A program made the position numbers and the translations under genes. Source: Desulfovibrio sp. OttesenSCG-928-G15 (lineage in GTDB: Bacteria; Desulfobacterota; Desulfovibrionia; Desulfovibrionales; Desulfovibrionaceae). From it: 32,806 nucleotides of DNA. This document shows, in pieces, positions 1-7,343 of this stretch (the stretch's first letter is position 1; every line of letters begins with the position of its first letter). The stretch lies in assembly GCA_030266525.1 (NCBI GenBank), contig JAJDIC010000016.1, forward strand, positions 1 to 32,806. The letters are read 5' to 3'. The notes under the pieces are model-generated. The model did no database searches, was not told the DNA's origin, and worked only from the letters and a program-made list of their open reading frames with translations.

Positions 1-132
1 CGGTCACACGTCGCGAGAGATGCTTTTGCTCCAACTCGCCGGTGAAGTCAACACCTTTTTTTTATTTTTTTTCTCTATGCAATACCGCCGTGTTACATTT
101 TCTCTAGACTGTTCCGAAGCACTTCACTTTGC

Positions 133-162
133 CCCCCTTTTCCCCTCTCGGGGAAAAGGGGG
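133..162. repeat. Perfect 13-bp inverted repeat
   Basis: Two 13-base arms (133-145 and 150-162) are exactly complementary around a 4-base loop: a C5-T4-C4 block facing G4-A4-G5. It lies just beyond the terminator of the RsiV-like gene. No T-run follows on either strand, so it may be a second stop structure or a repeat element. The rest of bases 1-240 holds a T-rich patch (about 54-73) and no gene that I can support. Confidence 0.6.
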
Positions 163-174
163 ATCAGGCGCTCC

Positions 175-217
175 ACAAAAAAGCATCCCGCAGGCAGATA
201 GGCCTGCGGGATGCTTT
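175..217 (-). terminator. Intrinsic terminator of the DUF3298 gene
   Basis: Arms 181-195 and 202-216 form a perfect 15-bp GC-rich stem with a 6-base loop. Read on the minus strand the stem is followed by a run of T (complement of the A-run at 175-182). It begins about 25 bases after the stop codon of the minus-strand gene, so it is a textbook rho-independent terminator closing the left end of this minus-strand gene group. Confidence 0.85.
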
Positions 218-240
218 CCAGAACATGGAAAGAGCTGTAT

Positions 241-1008
241 CTACTTGCCACCCCATATGGCCGGGTTGGCTCCGAGCTGCACGAGCTGCTCCTTGGGAAT
301 TTCCGCAGTAAACTCCCCTTCGGCGTAACTACCCACTTCATAGGGGGCGTAATACACACGAAGGCCGTTTGCGGTCAGGGCCATGCGCTCCATTTTCAAA
401 TCAAGGGTTTTCGCATCCGCAGCCACCGGCTCGGCGTCTTTATCCTTTGCCGCCTGGACGGCTTTGGCCACAAGCGGGACAAGTTCTGATACCGCCTTGT
501 CCACATCAGTGAAAACATCGGTCAGGGCGAGGGGCTTGCCTGTTTCCTTGTTAAAACTGAACACAAAGGTTCCCCGGTTGCCGTGCGCACCGCCGGTGTA
601 TTCTTCCTTGTCAAAGACGACAGAGACAAAGGCCGGAGACGGGTTTTCCACGGAATAGGTGAACTTGCTGAACCAGGAGCCACCGGCTGCTTCTTCCGGC
701 AGTTTGCCTGTCTGAGAAACCTGGACCCGTACCTCTTCCGCCTTTTCAGCGATAAAACTGCGGAAAGGCTCAAAAGCCTCATCAAACTGTTTCTTGGCAA
801 AAGCGCCGAGCGTGGCATCCGCTTCCTGGCCAAAGCCTTGCGGGTAGGCGACAGAAATGGTCATTTCCGCGCCGGGGTGTTTGAAAGACATTTCCCAAAC
901 CAGAGAAGCGTCGCTGCCGGTCGACTGCTTATCCGCTGCAAAAGCGCCCTGCCCGAAAGAAAGAGCAGCCAGGAACAGACTCATCACAAAAAAGCCAAAA
1001 ATACGCAT
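241..1008 (-). CDS. Exported DUF3298 / RsiV-like domain protein
   Basis: This 255-residue protein starts with a clear signal peptide (residues 1-24, a hydrophobic core ending in GAFA) and should act outside the cytoplasm. The mature part matches the DUF4163/DUF3298 pattern: the segment YTGGAHGNRG at about residues 135-145 and a C-terminal YAPYEVGSYAEGE motif followed by an IPKEQL end are hallmarks of the domain found in RsiV anti-sigma factors and lysozyme-binding proteins. There is no N-terminal anti-sigma segment or transmembrane anchor beyond the signal, so it is a stand-alone secreted or periplasmic version with unknown ligand. An AAGGAAG ribosome-binding site sits just before the ATG. 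It lies 47 bases after the membrane-protein gene and is probably the last gene of that transcript. Confidence 0.8.
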   Translation of the reverse strand: MRIFGFFVMSLFLAALSFGQGAFAADKQSTGSDASLVWEMSFKHPGAEMTISVAYPQGFGQEADATLGAFAKKQFDEAFEPFRSFIAEKAEEVRVQVSQTGKLPEEAAGGSWFSKFTYSVENPSPAFVSVVFDKEEYTGGAHGNRGTFVFSFNKETGKPLALTDVFTDVDKAVSELVPLVAKAVQAAKDKDAEPVAADAKTLDLKMERMALTANGLRVYYAPYEVGSYAEGEFTAEIPKEQLVQLGANPAIWGGK

Positions 1009-1055
1009 ACCACTTCCTTATTGATGTTATAGCTTGTACGTTTTGAAATATCGCC

Positions 1056-1790
1056 TTACGCGCCGCCCCAAGGATAATACGAAATAAACGCATACACCCC
1101 GGCAGCAAGGCCGATTACGCTACAGGTTGCAAAGATGGCATCGTGCAAAAACCTGGCGCACCACAGCAAAAAGGCTGCAAGGAAAAACAGGACCACGGCC
1201 CAGAAATACTGGGGCATGCCAATGGTGGCGAAAAGGCTGGGCTGGCCGAGAGCCAACAGCCAGAAGCCACCCATGAGATAGCTGCCGCTGATGGTTATGA
1301 GCGAGGCCTGCACGCTGTCCCACAACTCATGCGGCTTTTTGGCGTACTGCAAAAAATAGATCACCCCGGCTGCCAGCAGGTACCAGAAAGGCTCCTGCGG
1401 CAGAATGTAAAACGCTTCCGTGTTGCCGGAAAACGCTTCCCAGGATTTTTGCAGGAACATCCACAAGCCGGGGGTTGCAAGGCCGAGGGAGAAAATAAAG
1501 GCAGAGCTGCGCAAAAGGCCAACAGCCAGATACAGCCCCGTGAGCAGCAGGGGCAACTGGGTCACTATCATGCCGGGAACATAGTGCCCGTGCAACACAG
1601 TGAGCAGGGCCACAATGACTATGGTAACACAGTGCGCACCGAGCCAGCGCAGGGAATGAACCGTGAAAGAATACCCATCCCGCCGTGCGGCCTGGTGCCC
1701 TGCGTAAAACAGGAACCCCGGCGCCAGGGCGAAAAGCAGAGGGATTGTCAGTAAGGCCCAGTTAAAGGGTGCTGCCTGTTCCATGTTCAC
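1056..1790 (-). CDS. Polytopic inner-membrane protein, unknown function
   Basis: This 244-residue protein is almost entirely hydrophobic, with about seven predicted membrane spans beginning near residue 10 (NWALLTIPLLFALAPGFLF) and ending near residue 235. Short charged loops such as AARRDGY and QYAKKPHELWD separate the spans. I recognise no catalytic motif and no named family, so I give no function. It lies 114 bases after the tpx stop codon, with a probable terminator in the gap, and 47 bases before the DUF3298 gene, so these last two genes may form their own small transcript. Confidence 0.7.
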   Translation of the reverse strand: MNMEQAAPFNWALLTIPLLFALAPGFLFYAGHQAARRDGYSFTVHSLRWLGAHCVTIVIVALLTVLHGHYVPGMIVTQLPLLLTGLYLAVGLLRSSAFIFSLGLATPGLWMFLQKSWEAFSGNTEAFYILPQEPFWYLLAAGVIYFLQYAKKPHELWDSVQASLITISGSYLMGGFWLLALGQPSLFATIGMPQYFWAVVLFFLAAFLLWCARFLHDAIFATCSVIGLAAGVYAFISYYPWGGA

Positions 1791-1859
1791 CGCCTTGTGC
1801 AGAGGTACAAACCTCGTTTGGGGCAGACACTACGCCGCCCGTCAAGAAATAATGGATAT

Positions 1860-1891
1860 AACCGGGTCCGGGAAATAGCCCCGGCCCGGTT
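1860..1891 (-). terminator. Probable terminator after tpx
   Basis: Arms 1860-1872 and 1880-1891 give a 12-bp GC-rich stem with a single bulged base and a loop of about 7 bases, about 13 bases beyond the tpx stop codon. The T-run on the minus strand is weak, so this could be only partly effective. Confidence 0.5.
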
Positions 1892-1904
1892 TGCTGCCAC
1901 AAGA

Positions 1905-2411
1905 TCAACCCGCCGCAGCGGCGAGTGCAGAATCAAAGGAGACCTCGTTCGCGACCTCGGGAACGATTTCAGCATACGTGAGTAAGCCTGCCTTATCCAC
2001 AACAAAAATGGAGCGCGTAAGGAGGCGCAATTCCTTGAGCACAACCCCGTAGGCCATTCCAAAGGAGAGATCATAATGATCAGAGAGCGTTTCAAGTTGG
2101 TGCGCGTCGGCCATGCCGCACCAGCGGGCCTGGGCAAAGGGCAAATCGCAGGAAACAGTAAGAATGCGCACATGCTCGCCAAGTTTGGCAGCTTCCGCAT
2201 TGAAACGACGAGTCTGCAAGTCGCACACGCCTGTATCCAGCGAAGGTACCACAGAGAAAATCAGGGTCTTGCCCTGGTATGAAGCAAGGGAACGCGGGGA
2301 GAGGTCGTTGGCAAGCAGCCGGAAATCCGGCGCTTTTTGCCCGACGTTTACCGGGGAACCAAGAAGCGTCATAGGCGCACCCTTGAAGCTGACGATACCT
2401 GTTCTTTCCAT
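1905..2411 (-). CDS. tpx: Thiol peroxidase Tpx (atypical 2-Cys peroxiredoxin)
   Basis: This 168-residue protein is a peroxiredoxin of the Tpx class, which reduces hydrogen peroxide and alkyl hydroperoxides with electrons from thioredoxin. The peroxidatic cysteine lies in VPSLDTGVCDLQTRRFN (about residues 55-71), including the conserved Thr three residues before Cys, and the resolving cysteine is in RWCGM (about residue 98). The N-terminal GxPxxVGQKAPDF pattern is typical. Its length equals the usual size for Tpx. It follows the HD-GYP-like gene by 61 bases and may share its transcript. Peroxide defence fits an anaerobe, and no functional link to the secretion genes is evident. Confidence 0.93.
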   Translation of the reverse strand: MERTGIVSFKGAPMTLLGSPVNVGQKAPDFRLLANDLSPRSLASYQGKTLIFSVVPSLDTGVCDLQTRRFNAEAAKLGEHVRILTVSCDLPFAQARWCGMADAHQLETLSDHYDLSFGMAYGVVLKELRLLTRSIFVVDKAGLLTYAEIVPEVANEVSFDSALAAAAG

Positions 2412-2472
2412 ATTCCCTCCTTCCTGCCCTTGCAGGGGCTGGCTTCACAAATGGCCGGGCAGCCCGGCAGGC

Positions 2473-4584
2473 TTATACGGCCTTGGCAGTAGCCGCCTGC
2501 TGCACAATTTTTTCACCGGCGGGCGTTGCAATTACCTCGCGAAGAGCGGCAACAACTTTCGGGTCATAACTGCCTTCCTGGCTTTCCAGAATCTTCATGA
2601 TTTCTTCCACCGGAAGGGCCGGACGGTAGGAGCGCGGCTTTGCCATGGCGGCAAAAGCGTTGGCTACAGCCATTACCCTAGCGTACACGGAGATTTCATC
2701 GCCGGAAAGCCCCTCCGGGTAGCCCTTGCCGTCCAGACGCTCGTTCATCTGACAGATAGCATCCACAACCGGCAGGTCGAATTCGATATCTTTCAGCACA
2801 TTGCGTGCATGTTCGACATGGCGCTCCATTTCCACTTTTTCTTCCGGGGTAAGCGCGCCGGGCTTGAGCAGAATGTCTCTTGGGACAAACATTTTGCCCA
2901 CCTGTGAAAGGTTGGCGGCGGCTTCAATGGTGGCGGTGTCCCTGTCGGAAAGACGCAGCTGCTTGGCCAGAAGCGAAGCCAGGCCGCCCATAATGCGGGA
3001 ATGGCCGCCAAGGAAGGGATCCGCCTCTTCAATGGCCCGCACGAGAGCGTCAATGGTTTGCTGAACCACGCGGCGGCTGTGTTCCTGGGTTTCCACCAGT
3101 TTGGTGATGTCGCGGAAAACAGAAACAATGCCCTGAGGGGTTCTGGAGCCCTTTTCCCGCAGGGGGGTTTTGGAAATCTGGAAATGATAGCGCTTGGACT
3201 GCAACCAGAGCACTTCCTGGATGGACAGGCTTTCACCGGTCATGAGCACATGCTGGTCAGAGGCATTCAGGCGTTTGGCCGTGTCAAAACCGAACACCGC
3301 CGGGCCGTCAAGGCCGACCACGTCATCCACCTTGCGCCCGACCGCTTCGGCGAAGGCATCGTTGACGTAGCGGTAAACGCCTTTGCCGTCTGTAAGGGAA
3401 ATGGGGTCGGAAATGGTGCTGTTGATGCCGTCGAGCAGTTTTTTCTGCTCACCGATAACTGACAGAAGGTCGGTAATATGTTCGTTAATGCTTTGCTGTT
3501 GCTGCCCGACAAGACGCCACCACACAGCGCTGAAAAGAAGCACCAGGGCCAGGGACAAAATGCCTGCCAGCCCGTAGGTGGTGGTCTTTTTATCGCTCAT
3601 GGTGCTGTTCAGTATGGCAGCATCGTTTTCAGCCAGGATCCACAAATCCATGGAGCGGGTTTTTACGCCGGAAGAATACACATCCAACTGTTCAGCCATG
3701 GCTTTGCGCAGGCCAAAGGGGTATGTGCCGTCGTCGTTCGGAGCAAAGTCCGGAATCTGGCGGAGCATGGTTGCACCGGGGGCGACATTCTGAAAGATAT
3801 CGCCATTTTTCTGCACCATTTTCAGCTTGCGGCCCGTTTCGCCCGCCACACCGGGAGAAAGAAGCTCGCCCAGCTTGGCGTCCACAGTCTGGCTGATTAT
3901 GATAACGGCAACCGGGCGGCTGTCTTGCTGCTGGTAAGCCATAATCGGCAGATACATATCAAGGTTCAGGCCCTTGCTCTGCATTTCTATGGGGGCGTAA
4001 GCCATGGAGCCGGAATTGACCACTTGTTCCACGAGCCGCTTCTGCGCGCTGTTCAAGGGGGCCATGGAAGCTTCCGTGCTCATGTAGGTTTCGGCGCGGC
4101 TGGTAACGATACGCGCGGCGCTGAAACCGGTGTAGGAGACAAATTCCGACAGCATGGTCCGCATGAGGGGCAGTTGCGAGGCCAGTTGCTGAGCCTGGTC
4201 GCTTTTTTCTGCCTGCGAGCTGGTGTCATCCACGTCAGAGCCTTCATCCGAGAACAGCAAGGGAATGCCGCCGGGCAGCTTGTCTACTTCGGAGGCAAAC
4301 AGCTGGAACAGGTCAGAACCTACAAGGCGTTTGCTTTGCTCCACCTGGGCTGCCAGCCATGAATCAGTGGTTTCCGCCCTGGTAGCCGTGATGGTTTTCT
4401 GACGCTGGGCGACATCTTCCTCCATACTGGTCTGCGTCTGGCTGACATTATGGAAGGCTACGGCAAAAATAACCCCGATGAGCACCACCACGATGAATAT
4501 GCCGAACCACAAAAGGCGTTTGCTACGCCCTGCGGATTCTGCGAGGGGGGATGTTTCATCAATCCGGGTTGTTGCGTCACTCAT
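2473..4584 (-). CDS. Membrane sensor with PAS and degenerate HD-GYP domain; candidate c-di-GMP receptor (LapD-like role)
   Basis: This 703-residue protein has a membrane span at about 23-45, a periplasmic sensor region of about 290 residues, a second span at about 336-358, a PAS domain at about 383-498 and a C-terminal HD-GYP-type domain at about 505-690. The GYP signature (DGKGYPEGL, 618-626) is intact and H528 and H589 are kept, but other metal ligands are gone: the His-Asp pair is S560-Q561, the His-His pair is M613-N614, and the later Asp is N642. It is therefore unlikely to hydrolyse c-di-GMP and more likely binds it or signals. The gene lies 56 bases after the LapG-like protease, as LapD accompanies LapG in Pseudomonas. 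I infer that it controls that protease across the membrane. The loss of ligands is seen directly; the role is inference. Confidence 0.82.
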   Translation of the reverse strand: MSDATTRIDETSPLAESAGRSKRLLWFGIFIVVVLIGVIFAVAFHNVSQTQTSMEEDVAQRQKTITATRAETTDSWLAAQVEQSKRLVGSDLFQLFASEVDKLPGGIPLLFSDEGSDVDDTSSQAEKSDQAQQLASQLPLMRTMLSEFVSYTGFSAARIVTSRAETYMSTEASMAPLNSAQKRLVEQVVNSGSMAYAPIEMQSKGLNLDMYLPIMAYQQQDSRPVAVIIISQTVDAKLGELLSPGVAGETGRKLKMVQKNGDIFQNVAPGATMLRQIPDFAPNDDGTYPFGLRKAMAEQLDVYSSGVKTRSMDLWILAENDAAILNSTMSDKKTTTYGLAGILSLALVLLFSAVWWRLVGQQQQSINEHITDLLSVIGEQKKLLDGINSTISDPISLTDGKGVYRYVNDAFAEAVGRKVDDVVGLDGPAVFGFDTAKRLNASDQHVLMTGESLSIQEVLWLQSKRYHFQISKTPLREKGSRTPQGIVSVFRDITKLVETQEHSRRVVQQTIDALVRAIEEADPFLGGHSRIMGGLASLLAKQLRLSDRDTATIEAAANLSQVGKMFVPRDILLKPGALTPEEKVEMERHVEHARNVLKDIEFDLPVVDAICQMNERLDGKGYPEGLSGDEISVYARVMAVANAFAAMAKPRSYRPALPVEEIMKILESQEGSYDPKVVAALREVIATPAGEKIVQQAATAKAV

Positions 4585-4640
4585 ACTTATCTCCGCAGTC
4601 TGTACAACGGTATACGGCTTTGCGCCAGCAGGGCTGCGCC

Positions 4641-5571
4641 CTACTTGCCGGGCGTAGCCTTGGGTTTAACATGGCGCCACAGGAATTCTTCATTCACGCT
4701 GTATTGCGGCGCATAGTGTGGAAGCTTTTTATGAGACAAAACCATATTCGACAGGTTGTCAAGAATATAGGCGTCATTTTGGGTATATACAACCAGAACG
4801 GCGTGCCCCAGATTACGGATGGTATCTTTCAGGGCCACAATGCGCATGGAACTGGCGGGAACCCCCAAATCTCTGAGCGCGTAGTATTTTGAAATGGCAA
4901 AATCTTCACAGTCGCCCGACTTGCGCACAAATTCCTTGGGAGTTGCCCAGTAGTCTTCAACGCCCCAGACTTCCTGGTCGGTCTTATAGGGCCAGACGTT
5001 GAAAAACTTGTTTACTTCCTTGACTTTTTCCATGAGCGACGCGCCGCCAAGACGCCCCTTTGCCGCAGCCCAGCGCTGGGTCACCTTCTGGTTGCCGCCG
5101 TCCAGCCCATTGCTGCCGAACGAGGGGGATTTGCGCTCCGAGCCAAGTACCCGTTGCCACTTGGGCAGATTCTTTATCGCACTACGAAACTCCACCGTCC
5201 CGAAAAGGCGGTTCGGAGCCGCCCCGGCAGCAGAGGCAGAAGCGCCTGATGATGCTGACGAAGCGCCCGAAGTCTTGTCGGACGCATTGCCAGACGCCTT
5301 CCCCGAAGTTTTCCCCGAAGACTTGCCTGACGCCTTGCCCGAAGACTGGGCAGGAGCCGTTTTGGCCGGGGGGGGGCGGGGTTGTCATCTGTATTCCGGT
5401 ATCCACGGGCGGTTTATCAAACTTCAACGGAGTGCCGTATTTTCCCTTGGAAGCGCCGAAGCCGTCCGGTTGTACAAGCACCACCAGAGCCAGAGAAAGC
5501 GCCGCTACTGCCGTGCTGCAAAAAGCACGACGAAGAAAGCCTTGGCATATCTGGACAACTGGTTCGGGCAT
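4641..5571 (-). CDS. LapG-like periplasmic transglutaminase-fold cysteine protease, frameshifted in a poly-C run
   Basis: The C-terminal 184 residues (readable from 5195) are a bacterial transglutaminase-like cysteine proteinase (peptidase C93, DUF920): catalytic Cys in SGDCEDFA, His in LGHAVLVV and Asp in YILDNL. These enzymes cleave the N-terminus of RTX adhesins in the periplasm. The same frame extends upstream into AAPNRLFGTVEF, a usual start of the mature domain, and a Ser/Gly/Lys/Ala-rich linker. The signal peptide (LRRAFCSTAVAALSLALVVL) is in another frame, starting at ATG 5571 behind a GGAG site. The frames meet at nine C bases (5368-5376 on the plus strand); eight would give one 309-residue protein. 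So the gene is off in this sequence, phase variable, or misread. The next gene downstream is the degenerate HD-GYP protein. Confidence 0.85.
5368..5376. repeat. Nine-base G/C homopolymer inside the LapG-like gene
   Basis: Nine G on the plus strand (nine C in coding sense) encode the Pro run between the signal peptide and the linker. The tract length decides whether the protease domain is in frame: nine is out, eight or eleven is in. It could be a slippage hot spot or a sequencing error site. Confidence 0.9.
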
Positions 5572-5650
5572 GTGTGCTCCGGCGTCTTTCACGCCAGGGG
5601 TGTATGCTTCAAAGAGCGCTGTGCAACGTTATCAAGGGAATTCTGCCCAA

Positions 5651-5847
5651 AGGGGCTGTCGCCCCCCCTAAAATATTCGGCGGAAGTAGTCCGCCACGCC
5701 GCCTTCGGCGGCGGGAGCAAAGCAAAAACCACGTTTTTTGCTTTACGGCCTTCCGCGAAATGAGGCGAAATGAAATGGAGCCTTACTTCGCGGATATCAC
5801 ACGAGAGCAGAGTCGCTTTGAGCTTTGCCGCTTAACGGCAAACTCAA
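5651..5847. repeat. Array of consecutive hairpins in the 336-bp gap upstream of the LapG-like gene
   Basis: The stretch 5572-5907 has no gene. It contains successive inverted repeats: 5652-5656/5661-5665 (GGGGC), 5679-5684/5690-5695 (GGCGGA), 5697-5703/5707-5713 (7 bp, loop TTC), 5717-5728/5735-5746 (11 of 12 pairs), 5753-5766/5780-5793 (12 of 14 pairs) and 5818-5830/5836-5847 (12 bp with one bulge). None has a good T-run on the minus strand. They lie between the second HlyD gene and the protease gene, so they may terminate, process or stabilise the mRNA. No convincing promoter was seen for the protease gene. Confidence 0.6.
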
Positions 5848-5907
5848 GGCAAGGCTTTGCGGACAAATCCTTGCAGAGCATGTATACATTTTCAAAGGTA
5901 CAATGCT

Positions 5908-7239
5908 CTAGTGTTCGGTCATGGCATTTTGCATGGCCTTGCGCACCGGGCCGATAATGTGGCTCAGAACGGACTTCTTATCCGTAAGCACATCCACGGA
6001 AACCGTCATTCCAGGCAAAATTTCCAGTTCTTCACCCCGGTATAATATACTTTTACGCTTTGTGACAAATCGGACTTCGTACCAGGGCTCGCCCTTTTTA
6101 TCTTCAATGGTGTCGTTGCTTATCTTGGTTACTGTAGCTTCAAGGCCGCCGTAAATGGAAAAATCATACGCCGTAACCTTGACCATGGCGGGCTGGTTTA
6201 CAAAGAGAAAGCCCCGATCCTGCGGGCTGAACTTGGCCTCCACTTCAAGCGCACCGTCTGTGGGCAGAATCTCCATGATAGTTTCCGCAGGCTTGGCCAC
6301 GCTGTCTTTTTTCAGGATAATCCGCTTGACCGTGCCGCGCACCGGAGAACGCATCTCTGTCCTTGTGACCTGCTCGTCGCTGGCCAGGATTTGCTGCTCG
6401 ATGCTGCTGAGTTCACTGCGCGTCTTGTTGATTTCGTCGGCAATGGAGGCCTGGCGCTCGGCAGAAAGATTGGAAAGCCGTTCTTCGGCAGCCTGTACTC
6501 CGCTGGAAGCCTTGCCTATGGATTGTATGGTGCTGGACAGGTCGCCTTCCATGGCAACAACCCGTTGCTGGATTTCAATGAATTGCAGGCGGGATACCGA
6601 ACCGCTCTGGCGGTACAGACGCCCGAAGGTTTCTTCCTGCTGCTTGAGCACGACCAACTGGCGCTCCAGCGAATCCTTGCGCTCGGTGGCTTCCGTAACT
6701 TCCTTTTTGCGTTGCTCAAGTTGGGACTGCATAAGCTGTTCCTGCCCGTCAAACTGCTCCTTGCGGGTCATGAAAAGACGGTTTTGCGCACGAACGGCAT
6801 CAGGCGCCAGTTCTTCTTCTTTCGGGGTAAAGGAAAGGGGGAGGCCTTTTTCTTCCGCGTTCAGGCGTTTGAGCGACAGCGTCAGTTCCGTAGAGCGGGT
6901 TTGCAGGTCTTTCAGCCCCGCAACCGCCTGGACATTGGATATGCTGAGGAGGATCTGGTTTTTTTCAACCTGCTCGTTTTCCTCGACAAAAACGTCGGTG
7001 ATATTGCCGCCCCGCTCACTCTGGATGGGCTGTATACCTTGGGCCGGGATAATCTGCCCCATGCCTCTGGTAACGTCGTCGATCATGGCCCCACTGGCCC
7101 ATAGAAAAAATACGATGAAAAATACAAACACAGAAAGGGTCAGCGTGAATGCCCACGGGTGACCGCTTCTGTTCATGGCCACATCCACTTCGTGCATGTA
7201 GGTCATGCTGTCTTTATCGTCATTATCAAAAACGCCCAT
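5908..7239 (-). CDS. HlyD-family type I secretion periplasmic adaptor (second copy)
   Basis: This 443-residue membrane fusion protein has a short cytoplasmic N-terminus, one membrane span at about residues 33-55, a lipoyl/beta-barrel half (VQAVAG, PIQSERGGNITDVFVEENEQV), a long coiled coil (about 140-290, heptad-rich with many Glu, Gln and Arg) and the returning half SPVRGTVKRI at about 300. The C-terminal PGMTVSVDVLTDKKSVLSHIIGPV is the classic HlyD ending. It would bridge the inner-membrane ABC exporter to the TolC channel. It lies about 100 bases after another HlyD gene, which is unusual because such systems normally carry one adaptor. Its start is supported by an AAGGAA site 6 bases upstream of the ATG. 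Length and architecture are ordinary for the family. Confidence 0.92.
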   Translation of the reverse strand: MGVFDNDDKDSMTYMHEVDVAMNRSGHPWAFTLTLSVFVFFIVFFLWASGAMIDDVTRGMGQIIPAQGIQPIQSERGGNITDVFVEENEQVEKNQILLSISNVQAVAGLKDLQTRSTELTLSLKRLNAEEKGLPLSFTPKEEELAPDAVRAQNRLFMTRKEQFDGQEQLMQSQLEQRKKEVTEATERKDSLERQLVVLKQQEETFGRLYRQSGSVSRLQFIEIQQRVVAMEGDLSSTIQSIGKASSGVQAAEERLSNLSAERQASIADEINKTRSELSSIEQQILASDEQVTRTEMRSPVRGTVKRIILKKDSVAKPAETIMEILPTDGALEVEAKFSPQDRGFLFVNQPAMVKVTAYDFSIYGGLEATVTKISNDTIEDKKGEPWYEVRFVTKRKSILYRGEELEILPGMTVSVDVLTDKKSVLSHIIGPVRKAMQNAMTEH

Positions 7240-7343
7240 TCTTGCGTTCCTTGTTCGGCATTGCTGCGCTACGCGGCAGTTACGCTATTTTTTTACCCCG
7301 GATGTTTGGCGGCCCGAAAACAGCACGGCCCGAAAGCCCGCGT

